From positions 1 through 11,555 of the forward strand of contig JALOLG010000014.1 of NCBI GenBank assembly GCA_025456105.1: a stretch of 11,555 bases of DNA, given 5' to 3'. Source of the DNA: Ilumatobacteraceae bacterium (GTDB taxonomy: Bacteria; Actinomycetota; Acidimicrobiia; Acidimicrobiales; Ilumatobacteraceae). This document shows, one piece after another, positions 6,665-11,555 of this stretch. A program made the translations under genes and the position numbers. Numbering within the stretch: the first letter of the stretch is position 1; each line of letters begins with the position of its first letter. The notes beneath the pieces are model-generated. The model saw nothing but the letters and a program-made list of their open reading frames with translations. It made no database searches and was not told the DNA's origin.

Positions 6665-6670
6665 TAGCCT
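6665..6670 (+). promoter_or_regulatory. -10-like TAGCCT, leaderless start of miaB
   Basis: TAGCCT ends 8 bases before the miaB GTG, with no Shine-Dalgarno sequence. The same bases read on the other strand give CAGGCT (6671-6666), 8 bases before the DinB-fold ATG at 6657, so one short stretch may serve both divergent genes. No clear -35 is seen. Confidence 0.45.
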
Positions 6671-6678
6671 GACGGACC

Positions 6679-8118
6679 GTGGAACCAGCACCCGATGCCG
6701 CACCCCGCCGGTACCTCGTGCGCACGTTCGGCTGCCAGATGAACGAGCACGACTCCGAGCGCATCGCCGGCCTGCTCGAGGCCGACGGCATGGTGCCGGC
6801 GACGTCGGAGGCCGATGCCGACGTCGTGGTGCTCAACACGTGCTGCATCCGCGAGAACGCCGACAACAAGCTGTACGGCAACCTCGGCCACCTCAAGACG
6901 TGGAAGGGCGACCGGGAGGGTCGCCAGATCGTGGTCTCGGGCTGCCTCGCCCAGAAGGACCGCGAGCTCGTGCGTGAGCGGGCGGCGCACGTCGACGTCG
7001 TGCTCGGCACCCACAACGTGCACCGGGCCGCCGAGCTCGTGGCCGACGCCCGCCGACACGGGCCGATCACCGAGATCCTCGAGGCGGCCGTGGTCGACGA
7101 CCACGCCCTGTTCCCGTCGGCGCTGCCCGCCCGGCGAGAGACCACCTACAACGCCTGGGTCACCATCCAGATCGGGTGCGACAACAGCTGCGCCTTCTGC
7201 ATCGTGCCGGCCGTGCGGGGCGAGGAGATCAGCCGTCCCTACGCCGACGTGCTCGACGAGGTGCGCGCCCTCGCCGCCGACGGGGTCACCGAGGTCACGC
7301 TGCTCGGCCAGAACGTCAACAGCTACGGGCGCGATCTGCAGCTCGCGGCCCGGCAGGCCGGCGACTCGAGCGCTCGCATCCGGCCGCTGTTCGCCGACCT
7401 GCTCCGCGACGTCGGTGCGGTCGAGGGCATCCGGCGGGTGCGGTTCACCAGCCCGCATCCCAAGGACATGCGGCCCGAGACGTTCGCTGCGATGGCCGAG
7501 ACGCCCAGTGCGTGCGAGCACCTCCACTACCCGCTGCAGGCCGGCAGTGATCGGATCCTGGCGCTCATGCACCGCGGCTACACCGCCGAGCGGTACCTCG
7601 AGCGGCTGGCCGAGGCGCGCCGGGTGGTGCCCGACCTCGCCGTGTCGACCGACATCATCGTCGGCTTCCCCGGCGAGACCGACGACGACTTCGAGCGCAC
7701 GCTCGAGGTGGCGGCAGCCGCCGAGTACGACTTCGCGTACACGTTCATCTTCTCGCCACGCCCCGGCACGGAGGCCGCCGCGATGGAGGAGCACTTCGTC
7801 GATCCGGCGGTCGCCGGCGCCCGGTTCCAGCGGCTCCGCGTGGTGGTGGAGCGGTCGGCGCTCGCCAAGCACCGTGCGCGCATCGGGCGTGTCGAGGAGG
7901 TGCTGGTGGAGGGGCCGAGCAAGAAGGATCCCGGTGTCACGTCGGCTCGCACGCGCCAGCACAAGCTGGTGCACTTCACGCCGCCGACGCCACTGCGCCC
8001 GGGCAGCTACGCCATGGTCGAGATCACCGATGCGGCGCCGCACCACCTGGTGGGCCGGTTCGTCGAGCTGGTGGCCGAGCCGGGCCACCGCGTGCGCATC
8101 CCGGTCGCCGCGCACTGA
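6679..8118 (+). CDS. miaB: tRNA-2-methylthio-N6-dimethylallyladenosine synthase
   Basis: MiaB is a radical-SAM enzyme that adds a methylthio group to i6A37 of tRNAs reading UNN codons, completing ms2i6A begun by MiaA. The 479-residue protein shows all three parts. The N-terminal UPF0004 domain has cluster ligands C19 (TFGCQMNEHDSE), C55 (NTCCIREN) and C89 (VSGCLAQ). The radical-SAM core has C167-x3-C171-x2-C174 (GCDNSCAFCIVP) and later 'RFTSPHPKDM', 'HYPLQAGSDRIL', 'STDIIVGFPGET' and 'YTFIFSPRPGTEAA'. A C-terminal TRAM domain spans about residues 405-470. The start is GTG, supported by the TAGCCT hexamer 8 bases upstream and by 'RRYLVRTFGCQMN' following at once. miaA lies 2.5 kb downstream in the same direction. 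Confidence 0.98.
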   Translation: MEPAPDAAPRRYLVRTFGCQMNEHDSERIAGLLEADGMVPATSEADADVVVLNTCCIRENADNKLYGNLGHLKTWKGDREGRQIVVSGCLAQKDRELVRERAAHVDVVLGTHNVHRAAELVADARRHGPITEILEAAVVDDHALFPSALPARRETTYNAWVTIQIGCDNSCAFCIVPAVRGEEISRPYADVLDEVRALAADGVTEVTLLGQNVNSYGRDLQLAARQAGDSSARIRPLFADLLRDVGAVEGIRRVRFTSPHPKDMRPETFAAMAETPSACEHLHYPLQAGSDRILALMHRGYTAERYLERLAEARRVVPDLAVSTDIIVGFPGETDDDFERTLEVAAAAEYDFAYTFIFSPRPGTEAAAMEEHFVDPAVAGARFQRLRVVVERSALAKHRARIGRVEEVLVEGPSKKDPGVTSARTRQHKLVHFTPPTPLRPGSYAMVEITDAAPHHLVGRFVELVAEPGHRVRIPVAAH

Positions 8119-8121
8119 CCC

Positions 8122-8150
8122 TTGACAGGGCGCCGAACTTAGTTCACCAT
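8122..8150 (+). promoter_or_regulatory. Promoter of TetR-MDMPI operon: TTGACA, 17 bases, CACCAT
   Basis: A perfect -35 TTGACA (8122-8127) is followed after 17 bases by a weak -10, CACCAT (8145-8150), which ends 8 bases before the ATG. The transcript would start at or next to the start codon. The -10 lies inside the proposed TetR operator. Confidence 0.5.
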
Positions 8151-8159
8151 TCCGAACTA
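8135..8159. promoter_or_regulatory. Probable TetR operator, overlapping inverted repeats
   Basis: Two overlapping symmetric elements are seen: GAACT-T-AGTTC (8135-8145) and TAGTTC-N8-GAACTA (8140-8145 with 8154-8159). The sequence CCGAACT also occurs twice, 19 bases apart (8133-8139 and 8152-8158). The sites cover the -10 and the start codon of the TetR gene, as expected for autorepression. Binding is inferred from position and symmetry. Confidence 0.6.
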
Positions 8160-8785
8160 TGTCAGGCATTGGTGCGACGGCGACCGTCACCGGGGATCGC
8201 CGAGCGCAACGTCGGGCGGCGACCCGGGGTGAGATCGTCGAGGCGGCCTGGGCGGTCGCACGTGAGGAGGGGCTCGCCGGGTTGACGATGCGCGACCTCG
8301 GGGCTCGTGTCGGGATGAAGGCGCAGTCGCTCTACTCGTACGTCGCGTCGAAGCACGAGATCTACGACGCGATGTTCGAGCAGGGGTACCGCGAGCTCGC
8401 CGACTGGATGAGCGCGGGGGGAGCGGCCACGGACGCGCGGTCCGATGCGCACCGGTTCTTCGCGTTCTGCGTGAGCGACCCGGTCCGGTTCCAGCTGCTG
8501 TTCCTGCGGACGCTCCCGGGGTTCGAGCCGTCGCCGAGCAGCTACGCGCTGGCCGTCGACGTGCTCGAGACGATGACGGCACGCCTCGCCACCGTCGGCG
8601 TGCGCAAGGCGCGCCACGTCGACCTCTGGACCGCGGTGATGACCGGGCTGGCATCGCAGCAGATCGCCAACGACCCGGGCGGCGCGCGATGGGAGCGGAT
8701 CGTCGACGACGCCGTCGACATGCTCCTCGCTCACACCGGCTCGCCGCAGCGATCTCGTCCCACCACCGGAAGGAGCCCACGATGA
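8159..8785 (+). CDS. TetR/AcrR-family transcriptional regulator
   Basis: The 208-residue protein has the normal length and layout of a TetR repressor. An N-terminal helix-turn-helix domain spans about residues 20-70: 'RGEIVEAAWAVAREEGLAGLTMRDLGARVGMKAQSLYSYVASKHEIYDAM'-type spacing, with the recognition helix in 'VGMKAQSLYSYVASK'. The C-terminal helical ligand domain (75-195) contains 'DPVRFQLLFLRTLPGFEPSPSS', resembling the TetR_C_33/WHG type. The ligand is unknown. The ATG at 8159 lies in a palindromic region, suggesting it represses itself and the next gene. Its stop overlaps the start of the TIGR03083 enzyme gene (ATGA at 8782-8785), so the two are probably translationally coupled and the enzyme is the likely regulated target. 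Confidence 0.93.
   Translation: MSGIGATATVTGDRRAQRRAATRGEIVEAAWAVAREEGLAGLTMRDLGARVGMKAQSLYSYVASKHEIYDAMFEQGYRELADWMSAGGAATDARSDAHRFFAFCVSDPVRFQLLFLRTLPGFEPSPSSYALAVDVLETMTARLATVGVRKARHVDLWTAVMTGLASQQIANDPGGARWERIVDDAVDMLLAHTGSPQRSRPTTGRSPR
8768..8775 (+). promoter_or_regulatory. Strong Shine-Dalgarno of TIGR03083 enzyme gene
   Basis: GGAAGGAG lies 6 bases before the ATG at 8782, inside the end of the TetR gene. It decides the start against an earlier in-frame ATG at 8689. It is the clearest ribosome site in the window and contrasts with the leaderless-type starts nearby. Confidence 0.8.
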
Positions 8786-9540
8786 GCGCAGCCGCACTCG
8801 ACGTCACGTCCGTCGAGCCGCTCGACCACGACGAGGCGATGGCGCTGCACGAGGCGGAGCTCGCCGTCACCCTGCGCTTCTTGCGCACCCTGTCCGACGA
8901 CGACTGGGGCACCACCGTCCCGGACTGCCCGGCCTGGGACGTGCGCCAGATGTACCTGCACGTGCTGGGTGCCTGCGAGGGCGCGGCGATGGGGCAGATG
9001 GTGCACCAGATGACCGCGGCGATGCGCCGTCGCCGCACCGAGGGCGGCCCCCTGGAGGCCAACCTCTCGGCGGTGCAGGTCGCCGACCGGGCCCACCTGT
9101 CGCCGGCACAGCTGCTGGAGCGCCTCGCGGCGGTGGCACCCCGCGTGATCCGGCAGCGGCGGCGGATGCCGTCGGCCGTGCGACGGGGCGTCCGGATGCA
9201 GGTGGACGGGCCCGTCGTGGAGCGGTGGCGGCTCGGCTACCTGGTCGACATCATCTACCTGCGCGACCTGTGGATGCACCGGATCGACGCGTGCCGGGCG
9301 ATCGGCCGGGCACCCGAGCTGGGGGCTGCGCACGACGGTCGGATCGTGGCCGACGTCGTGGTCGAGTGGGCCCGACGTCACGGTCAGCCGTTCGCGCTCG
9401 AGCTCACCGGCGATGCGGGTGGCTCGTTCGCGGGCGGGTGCGCCGGCGAGGAGATCACGATGGACGCGGTCGAGTTCTGCCGCGTCCTCAGCGGCCGTGG
9501 CCCGGCCGACGGACTGCTGACGACGATCGTGCCGTTCTGA
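8782..9540 (+). CDS. Mycothiol-dependent-type enzyme (TIGR03083, maleylpyruvate isomerase family)
   Basis: The 252-residue protein has an N-terminal DinB-fold MDMPI_N domain. 'TLSDDDWGTTVPDCPAWDVRQMYLHVLGACEG' (36-67) matches the family's 'W..p...p.W.v.d...Hl', with H60 as probable zinc ligand. 'YLVDIIYLRDLWMHRID' (153-169) matches the second metal segment, with H166 and D169. The C-terminal part (about 195-252) ends 'ITMDAVEFCRVLSGRGPADGLL', like the small C-terminal domain of these proteins. Characterised relatives use mycothiol, the actinobacterial thiol, to isomerise maleylpyruvate or detoxify electrophiles; the actual reaction here is unknown. Residues 80-135 include an Arg-rich stretch (RQRRRMPSAVRRGVR). 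It overlaps the TetR gene by 4 bases and has its own strong ribosome site. It converges on the alcohol dehydrogenase with 4 bases between stops. Confidence 0.88.
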   Translation: MSAAALDVTSVEPLDHDEAMALHEAELAVTLRFLRTLSDDDWGTTVPDCPAWDVRQMYLHVLGACEGAAMGQMVHQMTAAMRRRRTEGGPLEANLSAVQVADRAHLSPAQLLERLAAVAPRVIRQRRRMPSAVRRGVRMQVDGPVVERWRLGYLVDIIYLRDLWMHRIDACRAIGRAPELGAAHDGRIVADVVVEWARRHGQPFALELTGDAGGSFAGGCAGEEITMDAVEFCRVLSGRGPADGLLTTIVPF

Positions 9541-9544
9541 CCGC

Positions 9545-10639
9545 TCAGCCGGGCAGCAGCACGGGCTTGACCACCTCGCCGGCTGCCGCGGCGCGCTCGG
9601 CCGTGTCGATCTCGGCGAGCGGGAACGTCTGCACCAGCTTCTCGATCGGGAACTTCCCACGACGCCACAGGCGGGTGAGCAGCGGGATGAAGGTCTTCGG
9701 GTCGGCGTCGCCCTCGATCACGCCCACCACCGCCTTGCCCATCGCCAGCGCCGAGCCCGGCACGAGGAGATCCGGCTGCGAGACACCGACGAGCGCGAGC
9801 GTGCCCCGGACCGACAGCGACTCGAGCGCGGTGGCGACCACCGAGCCGACCCCCGTCGTGTCGACCGCGTGCAGCACGCCGCGCCCGGTCGACGCGATGA
9901 CCTGCGCGGCCACGTCGGGGGCGGCGCCGTCGACCACGTGCGTGGCGCCGAGCTCGAGCGCGAGATCGAGGCGACGGCGGTGCAGGTCGACCGCCACGAT
10001 CGTCGTGCAGCCCGCTGCGGCCGCGGCCATGATCGCCGCCGACCCCACGGCGCCACTGCCGAACACCGCGATCGACTCGCCCGGCTGCGGCCGCAGCACG
10101 TTGATCACGGTGCCGGCGCCCGTCTGCAGCCCGCAGCCGAGCGGCGCCATGAGCTCGAGGGGCAGGTCGTCGTCGATCTTCACCACGTTGCGCTCGGTGG
10201 CGAGCGCGTGCGTGGCGAACGACGACTGGCCGAACCAGCGGGCGGCGACGGCCGTGCCGCTGGCGTCGGTGACCGTGGCGACGCCGTCGATCGGCGCGGC
10301 GATCAGGTTGAGCGGAGCGAACAGGTCGCACGAGGCGGGGTGCCCGGCGACGCAGGCGGCGCACGCACCGCACGACGCGAACGACAGCACCACGTGGTCG
10401 CCCGGCGCCACGCTGGCGACCCCGGGCCCGACCGCGGCGACCACGCCGGCGCCCTCGTGGCCGGCGATCATGGGCATGGGGATCGGCAGGACGCCGGCGC
10501 GGGGCAAGAGGTCGGTGTGGCAGTGGCCCACCGCCTCGATCCGCACGACCACCTGCCCCGGGCCCGGGTCGACCAGCTCGACGGTCTCGAGGGAGTAGGC
10601 TCCGTCGGGGCGGCGCAGCACGGCGGCGGAGATCTGCAT
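9545..10639 (-). CDS. Zinc-dependent alcohol dehydrogenase (MDR family)
   Basis: The 364-residue enzyme should oxidise an alcohol or reduce an aldehyde with NAD(H). Catalytic zinc ligands are visible as C40 (VGHCHTD), H61-E62 (AGHEGAG) and C169 (GCGLQTGAG). Structural zinc ligands are C90, C93, C96 and C104 (SCGACAACVAGHPASC). The Rossmann motif is 'AVFGSGAVGSAA' (191-202), and D218 after 'IVAV' favours NAD over NADP. Overall it resembles class III-like and aryl-alcohol dehydrogenases such as benzyl-alcohol dehydrogenase (for example 'WFGQSSFATHALATERNVVKID' and 'LLTRLWRRGKFPIEKLV'); substrate is not fixed by sequence. No gene for mycothiol-linked formaldehyde handling is adjacent. The ATG at 10639 faces miaA across 32 bases. 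A minus-strand CAGACT (10652-10647) lies 7 bases upstream. Conserved N-terminal residues start immediately, so the start is well supported. Confidence 0.95.
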   Translation of the reverse strand: MQISAAVLRRPDGAYSLETVELVDPGPGQVVVRIEAVGHCHTDLLPRAGVLPIPMPMIAGHEGAGVVAAVGPGVASVAPGDHVVLSFASCGACAACVAGHPASCDLFAPLNLIAAPIDGVATVTDASGTAVAARWFGQSSFATHALATERNVVKIDDDLPLELMAPLGCGLQTGAGTVINVLRPQPGESIAVFGSGAVGSAAIMAAAAAGCTTIVAVDLHRRRLDLALELGATHVVDGAAPDVAAQVIASTGRGVLHAVDTTGVGSVVATALESLSVRGTLALVGVSQPDLLVPGSALAMGKAVVGVIEGDADPKTFIPLLTRLWRRGKFPIEKLVQTFPLAEIDTAERAAAAGEVVKPVLLPG

Positions 10640-10657
10640 GCGGCGGAGTCTGTCCCG

Positions 10658-10663
10658 TAGCGT
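10658..10663 (+). promoter_or_regulatory. -10-like TAGCGT, leaderless start of miaA
   Basis: TAGCGT ends 8 bases before the miaA GTG, the same spacing as TAGCCT before miaB. No Shine-Dalgarno and no clear -35 are present. Confidence 0.45.
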
Positions 10664-10671
10664 CCGGCGAC

Positions 10672-11555
10672 GTGGGATCGAGGTCGCGGGTCGCCGTGCT
10701 CGGCCCGACCGCGTCGGGCAAGTCGGCCGTGGCGATGGCCGTCGCCCGGCGGGTGCCGGGCACCGAGCTGGTGTCGGTCGACGCGATGCAGGTGTACCGC
10801 GGCATGGACGTCGGCACCGCGAAGCCCACGACCGCCGAGCGCCACGAGGTGCCGCACCACCTCATCGACATCGTCGAGCCCTCCGAGGAGTTCACGGTCG
10901 CCGACTTCCAGCGCCGCTACCGGGCCGTGCTGGCCGACCTCGACGCTCGTGACCGACCGGCGATCCTGGTGGGCGGCACCGGTCTGTACCACCGGGCCGT
11001 GATCGACGGCCTCACGCTGCCGGGTGAGTGGCCCGGGATCCGCGCCCGGCTCGAGGATGAGGCCGATCGGCTCGGCACGCCCGCGCTCCACGCCCGGCTC
11101 GTCGAGGTCGATCCGGTCGCCGCCGATCGGATGGAGCCGACGAACACGCGCCGCGTCGTGCGGGCGCTGGAGGTGTGCGAGGGGAGCGGTCGACGGTTCA
11201 GCGACTTCGGCCCGGGGCTCGAGACGTACCCGCCCACCGACGTCGCACAGGTGGGGCTGCGCTGGCCGCGGCCGGTCCTGGCCGATCGGATCGGTCGGCG
11301 GGTCGAGCAGATGATGGCTGCCGGCCTGCTGGCCGAGGTGGAGCGCGTGCACGCCGCCGGCATGTCGCGGACCGCGGCCCAGGCGCTCGGCTACAAGGAG
11401 CTCATCGACCACCTCGAGGGTCGGGTCGGCCTCGACGAGGCGGTCGAGCGCGTGGTGGTGCGGACGCGCCAGCTCGCCGTCCGACAACTCCGATGGTTCC
11501 AGCGCGACCCGCGCATACGCTGGGTCGACATCGACGACGATCCGGTCGTCGATGC
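10672..11555 (+). CDS. miaA: tRNA dimethylallyltransferase, cut by right window edge
   Basis: MiaA transfers a dimethylallyl group from DMAPP to N6 of A37 in tRNAs reading UNN codons, the step before MiaB. From the GTG at 10672 there are 294 complete codons and no stop, so only a short C-terminal piece is missing compared with the usual ~300 residues. Motifs in order are the P-loop GPTASGKS (10-17), 'VDAMQVYRGMDVGTAKP' (about 37-53), 'PHHLIDIVEPSEEFTVADFQ', 'ILVGGTGLYHRAVIDGL', 'TNTRRVVRALEV', 'QALGYKEL' and 'RQLRWFQRDPRIRWVD' near the end. The usual D-S-x-Q reads D-A-M-Q, a variant also seen in mycobacterial MiaA, so activity is expected. An upstream start is blocked by the divergent dehydrogenase. 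In other actinobacteria dapF, hflX and lexA often follow; they lie outside this view. Confidence 0.97.
   Translation, partial: MGSRSRVAVLGPTASGKSAVAMAVARRVPGTELVSVDAMQVYRGMDVGTAKPTTAERHEVPHHLIDIVEPSEEFTVADFQRRYRAVLADLDARDRPAILVGGTGLYHRAVIDGLTLPGEWPGIRARLEDEADRLGTPALHARLVEVDPVAADRMEPTNTRRVVRALEVCEGSGRRFSDFGPGLETYPPTDVAQVGLRWPRPVLADRIGRRVEQMMAAGLLAEVERVHAAGMSRTAAQALGYKELIDHLEGRVGLDEAVERVVVRTRQLAVRQLRWFQRDPRIRWVDIDDDPVVD

Noticed and set aside
6664..8190. Minus-strand 508-codon open frame over miaB
   Set aside because: It is a complement of the miaB coding frame; His/Arg/Asp-rich with no recognisable domain.
9541..9544. Terminator between the TIGR03083 enzyme and the dehydrogenase
   Set aside because: The gap is only 4 bases, and I saw no stable hairpin with a T-run around it on either strand.
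1..11555. tRNA, rRNA, CRISPR array, insertion sequence, phage or toxin-antitoxin genes
   Set aside because: No cloverleaf-like sequence with a TTCGA-type arm, no regularly spaced repeats, and no transposase, integrase or toxin motif was seen in the accepted genes.

Overview
The window is about 70% GC, with short intergenic gaps, mixed ATG and GTG starts, and strong third-position G/C bias in every gene. I read it as chromosome of a high-GC Gram-positive bacterium (Actinomycetota). An Acidimicrobiia/Ilumatobacter-like source is my best guess, not something the sequence proves. Support comes from an actinobacterial RecA, a Gram-positive-type LexA box (GAAC-N4-GTTC), a mycothiol-type (TIGR03083) enzyme, the MiaA variant D-A-M-Q, and the order recA ... 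miaB ... miaA, which is a broken-up form of the usual actinobacterial recA-recX-miaB-miaA neighbourhood.

Layout. At the left edge a membrane protein of unknown function runs leftward off the window. Two bases away a DUF983 zinc-ribbon membrane protein starts rightward. recA (1326-2375) follows, with a 142-bp upstream region holding two damage-type promoters: one with a perfect LexA box inside it, and one matching the mycobacterial RecA-independent (PafBC-type) consensus. A VOC-fold protein sits 7 bases behind recA and is probably co-transcribed. A small four-helix membrane protein converges on it and overlaps it by 17 bp. Then come a formylglycine-type sulfatase-like hydrolase (+), an APC-type amino-acid permease (-), and a DinB-fold protein (-). 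A 23-bp perfect stem with a 5-base loop separates the last two.

The right half starts with miaB (tRNA ms2i6A methylthiotransferase, +). A TetR regulator and a TIGR03083 mycothiol-dependent-type enzyme follow, overlapping by ATGA, with an apparent operator over the TetR start. A zinc alcohol dehydrogenase (-) converges on them. Last is miaA (tRNA dimethylallyltransferase, +), cut by the right edge. MiaA and MiaB act in sequence on A37 of tRNAs that read UNN codons. The other genes look like accessory enzymes and transporters placed between conserved housekeeping genes; recX is not seen.

A recurring theme is the gene start. Several genes have no Shine-Dalgarno sequence and instead carry a TAnnnT -10-like hexamer 7 to 10 bases before the start codon, which suggests leaderless transcripts. 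I found no tRNA, rRNA, CRISPR array, insertion sequence or phage gene, and no gap over 300 bases lacks a gene. Nothing here amounts to a clearly new biological system. The best leads are the dual recA promoter, the long palindrome, the leaderless starts and the unusual sulfatase family.
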